From positions 1,736,001-1,800,000 of the forward strand of contig NZ_CP071870.1 in assembly GCF_017569205.1 (NCBI RefSeq): DNA of 64,000 nucleotides, read 5' to 3'. Source of the DNA: Propioniciclava sp. MC1595. Lineage in GTDB: Bacteria > Actinomycetota > Actinomycetes > Propionibacteriales > Propionibacteriaceae. A program made the translations under genes and the position numbers. Below the pieces are notes generated by a model. The model did not search any database, was not told where the DNA came from, and was given only the letters and a program-made list of their open reading frames with translations. Of this stretch, positions 45,858 through 58,493 are shown in pieces; position 1 is the first letter of the stretch, and each line of letters opens with the position of its first letter.

Positions 45858-46796
45858 TCAGTTGTCTCCCTTCACCATGATGCGCAGTTGAATGATGATG
45901 AAGATCGAACTGAGGATCAGCATCAGGGTCGCCAGGGCCGAGCCGAAACCGACCCGGCTGGCCTCGCCCGCGATGTTGGCGGTGACCAACGTCGCGATCA
46001 ATTCCAGTCCGTTCCTGCCCTGGTTGATGATCCAGACCAGATCGAAGGCTCTCAACGCATCGATGAAGGTGATCACCAGGACGATCATGTTGGTGGGGCG
46101 AAGCACCGGGAAGGTGATGAGGAAGAAGGTCTTGACCTGGCCGGCTCCGTCGATGGCCGCCGCCTCGCCGAGTGCGGGGTCGAAGCCCTTCAGCCCGGCC
46201 AAGTACAACAGCATGATGTAACCCGTGTGACGCCAGCCGTTGGCGACCATGGCGGCGTACAGGTTCACGTCCGGGTTTCCGTACCAGTCGATCGACGTCC
46301 CGAGCACTACGTTCAGCAGGCCCTGATCACGGGAGTAGATCAGCTGCCAGATGAACCCGATGAGCGCCCCCGAGAGCACGACCGGCAGGTAGAACGAAGT
46401 CTGGTAGAACCGGCTCGCCCTGATCTCGCGGTCGACCAGCACTGCCAGGAACATGCCGAGTGGCGTGAAGATCACGAACAGCGAGAGAAGCCACAACACG
46501 TTGTGTGTCAGCGCCGGCCAGAACGGCGGGTAGATCGTGAGAATGTCGACATAGTTCTGCACCCCGATGAACTGGATGCCGCTCAACGGACCGATGCCGT
46601 TCCAGTTGGTGAAGGACAGGATTACGGAGAACAACGCCGGGAACCAGATCAATCCGACCACCAGGACCGTCGGTACGGCGGCCATGAGGATCATCGTCGT
46701 CCTGTCCCGGGAGTTGAGCTTCGTCATCGGCACCGGGACCTTCTTCTTGTGGCCTGTCGCCGTGCCCTTGCTCATTGCGGGCGTATTGACTGACAT
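45858..46796 (-). CDS. Sugar ABC-transporter permease (MalF type)
   Basis: 312 residues, six spans after a basic cytoplasmic N-terminus (GHKKKVPVPMTKLNSRDR). The EAA loop reads LGEAAAIDGAGQVKTFFLIT. Partner of the MalG-type permease and the binding protein on either side; together they form one CUT1 importer. An ATG with GGAGGTGG upstream. Confidence 0.93.
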   Translation of the reverse strand: MSVNTPAMSKGTATGHKKKVPVPMTKLNSRDRTTMILMAAVPTVLVVGLIWFPALFSVILSFTNWNGIGPLSGIQFIGVQNYVDILTIYPPFWPALTHNVLWLLSLFVIFTPLGMFLAVLVDREIRASRFYQTSFYLPVVLSGALIGFIWQLIYSRDQGLLNVVLGTSIDWYGNPDVNLYAAMVANGWRHTGYIMLLYLAGLKGFDPALGEAAAIDGAGQVKTFFLITFPVLRPTNMIVLVITFIDALRAFDLVWIINQGRNGLELIATLVTANIAGEASRVGFGSALATLMLILSSIFIIIQLRIMVKGDN

Positions 46797-46814
46797 CTGT
46801 CCACCTCCTGGGTA

Positions 46815-48122
46815 TCAGTTGGCCTGGTTGCCGAAGATCGACTGCTTCTGGCGTTCCACGCTGCGCAGGATCGAGTCGATGTCACCGGGGTTCTGGATGT
46901 ACGCCTGGAGCGCCGGACCGACCACGGTGGACGCGAAGTCCGGTCGGGTGTCGCGGTCGAGGAACTGCGAGAGATTCTTCGCCTCCTCGATCGTCCGCAC
47001 CGCCTTCTTCTGCAGCGCCGAATACGAACTCTGGTCTGCGCGGCTGTTCGCCGCGATGACCGACGGGTCGTACTTCAGCGTGATGTTCACGGCCTCCGGC
47101 GTGGCCAGGTACGACAACAGCGCCTTCGCGCCATCGGGGTACCGCGGCCTGCTGGACATCATGAAGCCATCGATCGGGGCCTCCACCACGTCGGCGCCGA
47201 TGGCCGCATCGAACTCGGGGTAGACGAAGAAGTCGAGGTCCTCGGCGTACTGCGTGGTCTCGAACTGCTGTCCGATGAACATGCCGATCGTCATCATTCC
47301 GGCCTGCTCGGTGAGCAGCGCCTGGGCGGCCTCCTGCCACGTGCGGCCGTTAGCGTCCGGCTGCTCGAAGGGCCGGAACTCCCCCCACGCCTTGAAGACG
47401 TTCTTGACCTGCGCACCGTCCCAGGCTTCGTCGCCGGCCATGAGTGAGATGTGGAAGTCGTAGCCGTTGACCCGAAGGTTCATCATGTCGAAGGTGCCCA
47501 TCGACTCCCAGCCGCCCTTGTTGGCGAAGGCCATCGGGGTCAGACCGTCACCCTGGATCCTCTCGCACAAGGTCAGCCACTCATCCTTGTTCTTCGGCTC
47601 GGTGTAGCCCCGCGCCTTCCAGACGCTCGGGCGGTAGAAGACCGCCCACGGGTAGTAGGTGGACGGGGCCAGCACCTGCCGACCGTCGACGGACGAAGAC
47701 GCGCTTCTGATCGACTCGGGAAATCCCTCGAAACCGGCCCAGATGTCGCTCAGGTCGCTGACCAGGCCGTTCTCGGCGAAGAACCGGGCCCGGTATCCGG
47801 CGAACCACGTGAAGATGTCGTCCGCGTTTCCCTGCAGGTAGTTGTTCAGGTTGTTCTTGAACGTCTCGTGGTCGACGAAGTTGATCCTGGTGTCGATGTC
47901 GACCGACCCGTCGTAGCCGTCGATCATGGCCGTCAGCGCCCGACGCGGCACCTCGTCGCCCTGGTAGGCGCCGATTCGGACGGTGTTGGGCGAGGACGCG
48001 CCGCCGGAGCACGACGTGAGGAGGCCGGCTCCTCCCGCCGCCAGTCCGGCGGCCAGCATTCCTCTCAACAGTGTGCGTCGGCTGAAGCTCGGCAGCGGTG
48101 TTGTTCGCAGGGGCTGGGACAT
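46815..48122 (-). CDS. Sugar ABC-transporter substrate-binding lipoprotein
   Basis: 435 residues. Twin-arginine type signal (FSRRTLLRGMLAAGLAAGGA) with lipobox LLTSC, so probably folded before export and anchored. Family 1 solute-binding features: NNYLQGNADDIFTWFAGYRA, YYPWAVFYRPSVWKARGY, FANKGGWESMGTFDMM and EAPIDGFMMSSRP. Substrate is not readable from sequence; the adjacent lacZ remnant and LacI operator suggest a beta-galactoside. Confidence 0.92.
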   Translation of the reverse strand: MSQPLRTTPLPSFSRRTLLRGMLAAGLAAGGAGLLTSCSGGASSPNTVRIGAYQGDEVPRRALTAMIDGYDGSVDIDTRINFVDHETFKNNLNNYLQGNADDIFTWFAGYRARFFAENGLVSDLSDIWAGFEGFPESIRSASSSVDGRQVLAPSTYYPWAVFYRPSVWKARGYTEPKNKDEWLTLCERIQGDGLTPMAFANKGGWESMGTFDMMNLRVNGYDFHISLMAGDEAWDGAQVKNVFKAWGEFRPFEQPDANGRTWQEAAQALLTEQAGMMTIGMFIGQQFETTQYAEDLDFFVYPEFDAAIGADVVEAPIDGFMMSSRPRYPDGAKALLSYLATPEAVNITLKYDPSVIAANSRADQSSYSALQKKAVRTIEEAKNLSQFLDRDTRPDFASTVVGPALQAYIQNPGDIDSILRSVERQKQSIFGNQAN

Positions 48123-48134
48123 TGGTACACGTCC

Positions 48135-49172
48135 TTAGGGTGAAGGGAGAGGACTCGCGTCGGCTTTCACGCCCGAGCTGTCGCGCACGACCAGGCTGGT
48201 GGGAAAGACGGTGTCTGAGGGGGACGCGCCGGACAGCGCCGCCATGAGTGTGGCGACCGCCGTACGGCCGACTTGTCGGATCGGCTGGTGGATCGTGCTG
48301 AGTTGCGGGGTGGTGGTCGCAGCGAGTCGTTGGTCGTCGAATCCCATGACGAGCAGGTCGTCCGGAACGGTCAGTCCTCGGTTGCGGGCGGCCTCCATCG
48401 CCCCTTTGGCCATGCGGTCGGAGGCGCAGAAGACCGCATCCAGATCCGGACGCCGATCGAACAACCTTTCGAAGGCCTGCCGCCCGGATTCCGAGCTGTA
48501 GTCGCCGGGCTCGTACAGCTCCGCGTCGTAGTCCTCGCCCAGCCACGCGCGGTAGGCGTCGTGGCGGACCGACGCTGACGTCCCGCGCGGGTGGCCGCCG
48601 ATCATCGCAATTTTCCTCGCCCCCTGGTCGGCGAGGTGATCCAGGGCCTGCAGCACCCCTTCCCGATCCTGGATCGTGACCATCCAGTTCGCCGAAGGCA
48701 ACGCATGCGGAGGGCGTGGGCCGCAGAACACCATGGGGAGGGGAGAGTCCGCGAGTCCCTCGGTGATGGGATCGTCCACGTACGGGTTAAGGTGGATCAG
48801 GCCGTCCACGTGCCCGGCGTGGACGTACGCCACCGTTCGCCGGTCCTCCACATCGGTGCCGCCCATGAGCAGAACCAGGTTGGCCTCCGTGCCGGCCAGC
48901 CCGTCCCGGACGCCCTCGATGAGTACGAAGAAGGTCGGGTCCCGGAACAACTGGTAGCGGGCGTCCGCGACGATGAGGGCGATCGCGTCGTTCCAGCCGG
49001 TGGCGAGGGAGCGGGCGTGCACGTTCCGGCGATAGCCGAGGAGCTCGATGGCCGCGAGCACCTCCTGCCGGGCTGCATCGGACACCTTCGGGTGGTGGTT
49101 CAGGACGCGGGAGACCGTGCCCTTGGACACCCCCGCGACGCGCGCGACGTCCGCCATCGTCGGCCGGGTCAT
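48135..49172 (-). CDS. LacI-family transcriptional repressor
   Basis: 345 residues. HTH TMADVARVAGVSKGTVSRVL, hinge YRRNVHARSLATGWND, then a sugar-binding sensor with FCASDRMAKGAMEAARNRGL and VMGFDDQRLAATTTPQLSTI. Likely controls this transporter through the palindrome at 49468-49481. The ATG overlaps the stop of the lacZ remnant (ATGA), so the repressor sits inside the operon it probably controls. Confidence 0.93.
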   Translation of the reverse strand: MTRPTMADVARVAGVSKGTVSRVLNHHPKVSDAARQEVLAAIELLGYRRNVHARSLATGWNDAIALIVADARYQLFRDPTFFVLIEGVRDGLAGTEANLVLLMGGTDVEDRRTVAYVHAGHVDGLIHLNPYVDDPITEGLADSPLPMVFCGPRPPHALPSANWMVTIQDREGVLQALDHLADQGARKIAMIGGHPRGTSASVRHDAYRAWLGEDYDAELYEPGDYSSESGRQAFERLFDRRPDLDAVFCASDRMAKGAMEAARNRGLTVPDDLLVMGFDDQRLAATTTPQLSTIHQPIRQVGRTAVATLMAALSGASPSDTVFPTSLVVRDSSGVKADASPLPSP

Positions 49173-49441
49173 GCGCGTGCCCCCAGGGTGACGTCGATCC
49201 GCACCGCCTTCGCCCAGAGCTGGTGCTCCGGGCGCACGTCCGGGCCGCAGGAGCGCGACCCGAGCCCGTGCTGTGCGGCGTCCAGATAGAGGTGAACGCC
49301 CCGGCTGTCCGGCAGCTCGCTGCGGTGCCCTGCGGCGTCCACCTCGTGCGCGTCGTGGCGAGTGTGGCTCGCCACGCGGTGGTGGTCGCCGGACGCCGTC
49401 GAAGCCACGTACCCGAAGGACTCCGCGTCGCGGATCGCCAT
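49169..49441 (-). pseudogene. lacZ reduced to 90 codons by internal deletion
   Basis: The frame begins MAIRDAESFGYVASTASGDH, which resembles the short N-terminal lead of LacZ, and then passes directly into the LacZ C-terminus: [20 protein letters not shown] and [13 protein letters not shown]. The latter half matches the last 50 residues of LacZ at 33048-36038 ([20 protein letters not shown]). About 2.7 kb including both catalytic glutamates is gone, and the reading frame was kept. Translation of the stub would still be coupled to lacI. Confidence 0.8.
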
Positions 49442-49467
49442 GGGTGCCTCCCGCGGTGAGGGAACGG

Positions 49468-49481
49468 TGTAACCGGTTACA
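49468..49481. promoter_or_regulatory. LacI-family operator of the second sugar locus
   Basis: TGTAACCGGTTACA, a perfect 14-base palindrome 26 bases before the ATG of the lacZ stub. The half-site order (TAACC/GGTTA) differs from the GTTACC/GGTAAC sites of the other locus, so the two repressors may not cross-bind. Confidence 0.75.
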
Positions 49482-49588
49482 TCAGTGGATTTAGTAGACA
49501 CCCGCCCCTGTGTCTCACAGATCGGCGGTGGTCTTTCGTGATGAAATCGTTACAGGGTCGCGGAGAGGACGCGGCGGTGCGCGGCCAC

Positions 49589-50476
49589 TCAGGACGGGCG
49601 CGGCCCCACGTAGTCGGGGCCGTAGGCGCCCGGGGCCGGACGCCGCTTCTTGCGTGGCGCCTGGTGGCCCGGCGCGAGCCGACGGGTGAACAGCAGGAAG
49701 CCGGTGTGGCCGCTGGTGGCGTGGCCGGGCCGGATGGCGAGGCCCTCGGCGTGCCAGTCGCGGCCGGTGTACTCCTTGAGCACGGGCTCGGTGAACCCGC
49801 CGTGGGTGCGCAGGGTGTCGGCGGTGCGACCCAACTGGGTGGCGGTGGCGACGTAGCAGCACAGCACCCCGCCGGGCACGAGGCGCTCGGCCACGGCGTC
49901 GATGCAGTCCCAGGGGGCGAGCATGTCGAGGATCGCGCGGTCGACATCCTCGGGGCCGATGACCTCGGCGAGGTCGCCCAGGCGCACCTCCCAGGAGGCC
50001 GGCTCGTCACCGTAGAACGCGCGCACGTTCTTCCTGGCCACCTCGGCGAACTCGGGGCGGCGCTCGTAGCTCCACAGCCGCCCGGTGGGGCCGAGGGCGC
50101 GCAGCAGCGCCATGGTCAGCGCGCCCGAGCCCACGCCAGCCTCGAGCACCCGGGCGCCAGGGAAGATGTCGGTCTGCATCAGGATGTGCGCGGCGTCCTT
50201 GGGGTAGATGACCGCGGCCTCGCGGGGCATCGAGACCATCACGTCGTGCATCAGCGGCCGGAACACCAGGAACTGGTCGCCGCCGACCGACGTGGCCACG
50301 ACCCCCTCGGGGCCGCCGATGAGGTCGTCGTGCTGGATGCCGCCCTTGGTGGTGTGGAACACCCCGCCGGCGCGCAGCTTCACCGAGTGGCGGCGCCCCT
50401 TGGCGTCGCTCATCGTGACCCGCTCGCCCTCCTGGAGGGGGCCGGTGGTGGTCGGGTAGGTCGGGTGGTCAGTCAC
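49589..50476 (-). CDS. trmI: tRNA (adenine-58-N1)-methyltransferase
   Basis: 295 residues of the TrmI/GCD14 family, which methylates A58 in the T-loop of tRNA. N-terminal small barrel (LQEGERVTMSDAKGRRHSVK), then a Rossmann domain with VIYPKDAAHILMQTDIFPGA, the SAM motif VLEAGVGSGALTMALLRALG and DVDRAILDMLAPWDCIDAVA. Basic C-terminal tail. GTG start overlapping the stop of the upstream lipoprotein gene by eight bases. Confidence 0.94.
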   Translation of the reverse strand: MTDHPTYPTTTGPLQEGERVTMSDAKGRRHSVKLRAGGVFHTTKGGIQHDDLIGGPEGVVATSVGGDQFLVFRPLMHDVMVSMPREAAVIYPKDAAHILMQTDIFPGARVLEAGVGSGALTMALLRALGPTGRLWSYERRPEFAEVARKNVRAFYGDEPASWEVRLGDLAEVIGPEDVDRAILDMLAPWDCIDAVAERLVPGGVLCCYVATATQLGRTADTLRTHGGFTEPVLKEYTGRDWHAEGLAIRPGHATSGHTGFLLFTRRLAPGHQAPRKKRRPAPGAYGPDYVGPRPS

Positions 50477-51971
50477 GCAGGCTCCAGAGTCCGAGTTGCC
50501 AGGCGGGGCCGAAGGGCTGGCCCTGCAGGGTGGTGCCGGGGCCGAGGAACATCGTCTCGGGCCCGACGGAGAGGGGCAGGACCGTCAGGTCCGCGGCCGC
50601 CTGCTGCTGGATCTCGGCCAGCAGGGCCAGGCGGGTGGGTGGGTCGGTGGTCTCCCGGGCGTGCCGGACGAGGTCGTCCACCTTCTCGCGCGAGCCGGGC
50701 AGCGCGTCGTCGACGTAGGACTGCAACCAGCCGAACGCGGTGTTGACCCACGCCGGGCGGTCGGTGAGCAGCAGGTCGGCGTCGTTGGTGTCGGGCACGA
50801 GCTGCACCGACATGCCGGCCCGCTCCTCGAGCCGGTCGCGCAGCATCGAGGCGAGGTCGCGCTGCCCCGGCGCCTTCGACGAGTAGGCCAGCCTGAGCCG
50901 CAGCCGCTGGCCGCCCAGGTCGGGGACCTCGGCGGTCCCGCCGACCGGGAACGCGTCCACCGCGCCCTCGACGGTGGGCGGCACGATCGAGGCCAGCGAG
51001 CGGTCGGCCTGCAGCGCGGCGGCCACGGCGGTCCGCACGGCGGGGTCCTCGCGATAGGCCGAGTCGGGCCGGAACAGCAGCCGCTGCACGCGCGCCTGCG
51101 GCAGGTCCACGCGGGTGAAGCCGGTCCGGGTGGCGTCGTCGTGGGTGGCCATCTCGGTGGCCAGCCTCTGCAGCGCTGACTCGTTCAGGCTGCGCCACAC
51201 CACGTCGGTGGACGCCGCGGCCATCGCCTCCTCCACCGCCCCGCTGTCGGCGGCGAAGCTGACCCTGACCTCGTCGATGGTCCCGCCCTGGGCGCCCCGG
51301 TAGTCCTCGAACCGCTCGAACACGAGGTGGTCGGGGGCCGTGGTCACCAGCTGGTAGGGGCCCGAGCCGACGACCTGGCCCTCGTTGCTGCGCACCGCGT
51401 CGGGGTCGTAGAGCTCCTCGTCGACGATGGACGCCGCGGGCGTGGCCAGGGCGTGCCCGAACTGGCTGTCGGCGTACTTGAGCACGAAGGCCACGGTCTT
51501 CTCGTCGACCACGTCGACCCGCTGGAGGGAGTCGAACAGCTGGATCGAGCTGCGTGGCACGCTCAGCCGGTACGCGCGCTCGATGCTGAACTTCACGTCG
51601 GAGGCCGTCAGCTCGTGCCCGTTGTGGAAGGTGAGCCCCTCGGGCAGGTCGCACTGGTAGGTGGTGGGCGACGTGTAGAGGCAGTCGCTGGCCAGGTCGG
51701 GCTTGAGCTCGGCCCCCTCGGGGTGCACCACCATGAGCCGGCTGAACGCGTTGAGGGCGACCAGCGCGTCGGCCGCGGTCGTCGCCGCGGCGGGGTCGAA
51801 CGTGGTGGGCACCTCGGTGGTGGTCACGGTGAACGGACGCGGCGGCGGCGTGGGCGTCGGGCTCGGCGTCTCCACGGTGCTGGGCGCGGGCGCCGGCTCC
51901 TCGGGCGCCTGCGGCATCGTGCAGCCGGCCAGCAGCGCGACGCCGGCGGCGAGGGCTGCGAGCCTACGCAT
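50469..51971 (-). CDS. Peptide-type (family 5) ABC substrate-binding lipoprotein
   Basis: 500 residues. Signal peptide MRRLAALAAGVALLAGC with lipobox LLAGC, then a Pro/Thr-rich linker (residues ~20-45). Family 5 features: TFDPAAATTAADALVALNAF, LTFHNGHELTASDVKFSIER and VGSGPYQLV. Family 5 proteins bind peptides, nickel or other solutes; no permease or ATPase genes accompany it here. It lies between the HAD phosphatase and trmI in a run of overlapping genes, a housekeeping context in actinobacteria. Confidence 0.88.
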   Translation of the reverse strand: MRRLAALAAGVALLAGCTMPQAPEEPAPAPSTVETPSPTPTPPPRPFTVTTTEVPTTFDPAAATTAADALVALNAFSRLMVVHPEGAELKPDLASDCLYTSPTTYQCDLPEGLTFHNGHELTASDVKFSIERAYRLSVPRSSIQLFDSLQRVDVVDEKTVAFVLKYADSQFGHALATPAASIVDEELYDPDAVRSNEGQVVGSGPYQLVTTAPDHLVFERFEDYRGAQGGTIDEVRVSFAADSGAVEEAMAAASTDVVWRSLNESALQRLATEMATHDDATRTGFTRVDLPQARVQRLLFRPDSAYREDPAVRTAVAAALQADRSLASIVPPTVEGAVDAFPVGGTAEVPDLGGQRLRLRLAYSSKAPGQRDLASMLRDRLEERAGMSVQLVPDTNDADLLLTDRPAWVNTAFGWLQSYVDDALPGSREKVDDLVRHARETTDPPTRLALLAEIQQQAAADLTVLPLSVGPETMFLGPGTTLQGQPFGPAWQLGLWSLRD

Positions 51972-52651
51972 CGCGGAGCTCCTGCCAGAGGGCGCCCACC
52001 TCGGCGAGGGTCAGCCCCTCGAGGGTCGGGACGAGGCGGCGGCGGGTGGCGGGCACGATCACCTGCTCGAACGGCACCGCGATCGTGGCGAGGCCGGCGT
52101 TCTCGGCCGAGGCGGTCCCCGGCAGGGAGTCCTCCAGGGCGAGGCAGTCGCGGACCGCCAGCCCGAGGCGCTGCGCCGCGAGCAGGTAGGGCTCGGGGTC
52201 GGGCTTGCCGTGGGTGACCTGGTCGCCGCCGACGATGACCTCGAAGCTCCCCGCGGGCATGGTGTCGACCACGTGCTCCAGCACCTGGGTCCAGGACGCC
52301 GACACCAGCGCGCAGCGGATACCGGCCGCCCGGGCCGTCGCCAGGAACTCCCGCGCGCCGGGCCGGTAGTCGACCCCGACCTCGACCATGTCCTCCAGCG
52401 CCCAGTCGTTCAGGACGGCGGCCCAGTGGTCGGGGTCCTCCCCCGTGACGCCGCTCCAGCCCATGATCGCCAGCGCGCTGTCGCGCAGCGAGTTGCCCAC
52501 CAGCGCGTGGTGCTGGACGGGCGTCATCGTGCCGCCACCCCAGGTGCGCATGAGCCGGGCCTCGGCCGCGTGCCACGACTTCTCCGAGTCGACGAGCGTG
52601 CCGTCGAAGTCCCACAGCAAGGCTGCGGGGACGTCGACGCCGGGGACCAAC

Positions 52652-52662
<11 letters not shown>
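51964..52662 (-). CDS. HAD-family phosphatase
   Basis: 232 residues, beta-phosphoglucomutase-like HAD subfamily. Motif I LLWDFDGTLVDSEKSW with nucleophile Asp, helical cap, motif II ALVSAS, motif III/IV GKPDPEPYLLAAQRLG and ALEDSLPGTASAENAG. Substrate unknown, probably a small phosphate ester. It overlaps metH upstream by 11 bases and the lipoprotein gene downstream by eight, so it belongs to the metH transcript. Confidence 0.9.
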
Positions 52663-56134
<3,472 letters not shown>

Positions 56135-56140
56135 CGGGCA

Positions 56141-56146
56141 AGGATA
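56141..56146 (-). promoter_or_regulatory. Leaderless -10 box of metH (TATCCT)
   Basis: Minus-strand TATCCT, six bases before the metH GTG; the divergent box for the PAC2 gene lies 40 bases away. Confidence 0.5.
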
Positions 56147-56185
56147 GCCAGCGGGCACCTCCGCGGGCGGTCGCGCCCACCGCGC

Positions 56186-56191
56186 TAGGGT
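56186..56191 (+). promoter_or_regulatory. Leaderless -10 box of the PAC2 gene (TAGGGT)
   Basis: TAGGGT, seven bases, then ATG at 56199. Confidence 0.5.
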
Positions 56192-56198
56192 GGCGCGC

Positions 56199-56984
56199 AT
56201 GGTTCCCACGCGGCTCACCGACCTGCGGCGTCCGGTGGTGCTGTTCGCCTTCAGCGGGTGGAACGATGCCGGGGACGCCGCCACGGGTGTCATCGACCAC
56301 CTCACCGAGGGCTACGAGACGGAGTTCAGCTTCCAGCTCGACCCCGACGAGTACTACGACCTCACCGAGAACCGGCCGGTGCTGGTGCGCCAGGACAACG
56401 GCGAGCGGTCGATCCAGTGGGCCACCACCGAGGTGCTCGTCGCGCGGCTGCCCGACCAGGACCTCGTCCTGGTCAACGGCCCCGAGCCCAACCTGCGTTG
56501 GAAGGCGTTCTGCGCGGCCCTCGTCTCGGCCTTCCGCTCGATCGACCCCGAGCGTGTGATCGCCATGGGCGCGATGCTCGCCGACGCCCCGCACTCGCGC
56601 CCGGTGCCGGTGTCGGAGGACGGCACCGACTACGAGGGCCCCACGGGCATCGTGGGCGTCCTCGCCCAGGCCTGCCGCGACGCCGGGCTGACGACGACGA
56701 GCCTGTGGGCGTCCGTGCCCCACTACGTCGCCGAGCCGCCCAACCCGAAGGCGACGCTCGCGCTGCTGCAGCGCGTCGGGGAATTCCTCGACAACGAGCT
56801 CGAGCCCGGCGAGCTGGTCGACCGCGCGGCCACGTGGGAGTCCCGCGTCACCGACCTGGTCGCCGAGGACCCCGACGTCGCCGAGTACGTGGCCTCCCTC
56901 GAGGTCCGCTACGACACCGCCGAGGCCACCGGCGACGAGATCGCCTGGGAGTTCGAGCGCTACCTGCGCCGCCGCGGCCGCTAG
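56199..56984 (+). CDS. PAC2-family protein
   Basis: 261 residues. Opens with VVLFAFSGWNDAGDAATGVI, the PAC2 signature, and continues IDPERVIAMGAMLADAPHSR, GPTGIVGVLAQACRDAGL and SVPHYVAEPPNPKATLALLQ. PAC2 proteins include a eukaryotic proteasome assembly chaperone; the bacterial role is unknown, though the family is common in actinobacteria. The ATG at 56199 was preferred to a GTG nine bases earlier because of the leaderless -10 box. Confidence 0.9.
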   Translation: MVPTRLTDLRRPVVLFAFSGWNDAGDAATGVIDHLTEGYETEFSFQLDPDEYYDLTENRPVLVRQDNGERSIQWATTEVLVARLPDQDLVLVNGPEPNLRWKAFCAALVSAFRSIDPERVIAMGAMLADAPHSRPVPVSEDGTDYEGPTGIVGVLAQACRDAGLTTTSLWASVPHYVAEPPNPKATLALLQRVGEFLDNELEPGELVDRAATWESRVTDLVAEDPDVAEYVASLEVRYDTAEATGDEIAWEFERYLRRRGR

Positions 56985-57053
56985 GGGCAGCCGGAATCGT
57001 GGCCCGCCCGGCCCGGGACTAGCCTCGTCGGAGAGCCCGAACCGGAGGAAGCA

Positions 57054-58487
57054 ATGGCGCGCCTGTCCGTCCACGACCTGTTGTCCGCGGTGTTCGAGGA
57101 GCGCTCCGTCTGGGAGTTCCCCGTCACCGATCCCGCCGTGCTGGCCGGCGAGGCCCGCCTGCGCGGCCGCCGCGTGGCCTGGGTGGCCGGCGACGGGGAC
57201 CACATGGGCGGCTCGATCGGCGTCAACGGCGGCGAGTTCATCACCGCAGCCCTGGAGCGGGCGACCGCCGAGCGGCTGCCGGTCATCGCGTTCCCCATCG
57301 GGGGCGGCACCCGGATGCAGGAGGGCACGCCCGCCTTCCTCCAGATGGTGAAGATCACCGGCGCGGTCATGGCGCACAAGGCCGAGAACCTGCCCTACCT
57401 CACGTACCTGCGCCACCCCACCATGGGCGGGGTGTTCGCCTCGTGGGGGTCGCTCGGACACGTCACCTTCGCCGAGCCCGGCGCCCTCGTCGGCTTCCTC
57501 GGGCCTCGGGTCTACGAGGCCCTGTACGGCGAGCCGTTCCCGTCCGGGGTGCAGCTGTCCGACAACCTGGCCGAGCGGGGCGTCATCGACGCGGTCTGCA
57601 CGCCCGCCGAGCTCGCCGAGGCGCTCGACCGCCTGCTCACCGTGATGATGGCGCGGCGTGACGCCCACCTCACCTCGGAGGACCACGCGGTGGCGCCCCC
57701 GGCCGCGGCCGCCGTGGACCTGCCGGACGTCCCCGCCTGGGAGTCGGTGCTGCGGACCCGCCGCGACGACCGGCCCGGCATCCGCGAGCTGCTGGCGCTG
57801 GCGGCCACCGACGTGACCCTGCTCAACGGCACCGGCGACGGCGAGTCGCACCCCGGGTCGGTGCTGGCGCTGGCCCGGTTCGGCGAGGCGCCCTGCGTGG
57901 TCGTCGGTCAGGATCGCGACGACCAGGCCACCCCGCTGGACGCCGCCGCGCTGCGCGAGGTCCGGCGCGGTATCCGGCTGGCCCGCGAGCTGCGCCTGCC
58001 GCTGGTGAGCGTCATCGACACCCCCGGGGCGGCGCTGAGCAAGGAGGCCGAGGAGCGGGGGCTCGCCCCCGAGATCGCGCGCACGCTGAGCGACCTGATC
58101 ACCCTGCCCACGCCCACGGTGAGCCTGCTCATGGGGCAGGGCACCGGTGGCATCGCGCTGGCGCTCAACCCGGCCGACCGGGTCCTGGCCAGCCAGCACG
58201 CGTGGCTCGCCCCGCTGCCGCCCGAGGGGGCGTCCGCGATCATGCACCGCACGGTCGACCGGGCCCCCGACATGGCCGAGGCCCAGGGCGTCCGTTCGGC
58301 GGACCTGCTGGCCGCCGGCATCGTGGACCGGGTCGTGCCCGAGCCCGACGACCCCGCCGCCGAGCGGGAGGCCTTCTGCCGGGGCCTGGGCGACGCGCTG
58401 CGCGAGGAGCTGCTGCGCGTCATGGCCCAGGACAGGCGGAAGCGCCGGGCCCAGCGGGCCCGACGCTACCGGTCGTTGGGTCTGTAG
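57054..58487 (+). CDS. Acetyl-CoA carboxylase carboxyltransferase, fused beta-alpha subunits
   Basis: 477 residues with two crotonase-like halves. First half, AccD-like without the zinc finger: VAGDGDHMGGSIGVNGGEF, FPIGGGTRMQEGTPAFLQMV, HPTMGGVFASWGSLG. Second half, AccA-like: LALARFGEAPCVVVGQDRDD, VIDTPGAALSKEAEERG and GQGTGGIALALNPADRVL. It should transfer carboxyl from biotin to acetyl- or another acyl-CoA. The fused layout without zinc ribbon is frequent in actinobacteria. No biotin carboxylase is nearby. GGAGG before the ATG. Acyl-CoA preference cannot be told. Confidence 0.9.
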   Translation: MARLSVHDLLSAVFEERSVWEFPVTDPAVLAGEARLRGRRVAWVAGDGDHMGGSIGVNGGEFITAALERATAERLPVIAFPIGGGTRMQEGTPAFLQMVKITGAVMAHKAENLPYLTYLRHPTMGGVFASWGSLGHVTFAEPGALVGFLGPRVYEALYGEPFPSGVQLSDNLAERGVIDAVCTPAELAEALDRLLTVMMARRDAHLTSEDHAVAPPAAAAVDLPDVPAWESVLRTRRDDRPGIRELLALAATDVTLLNGTGDGESHPGSVLALARFGEAPCVVVGQDRDDQATPLDAAALREVRRGIRLARELRLPLVSVIDTPGAALSKEAEERGLAPEIARTLSDLITLPTPTVSLLMGQGTGGIALALNPADRVLASQHAWLAPLPPEGASAIMHRTVDRAPDMAEAQGVRSADLLAAGIVDRVVPEPDDPAAEREAFCRGLGDALREELLRVMAQDRRKRRAQRARRYRSLGL

Positions 58488-58493
58488 CCAGGC

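Noticed and set aside
56135-56198. Cobalamin riboswitch upstream of metH.
   Set aside because: Only about 65 bases separate the divergent starts and the metH start appears leaderless, so no B12 riboswitch fits.
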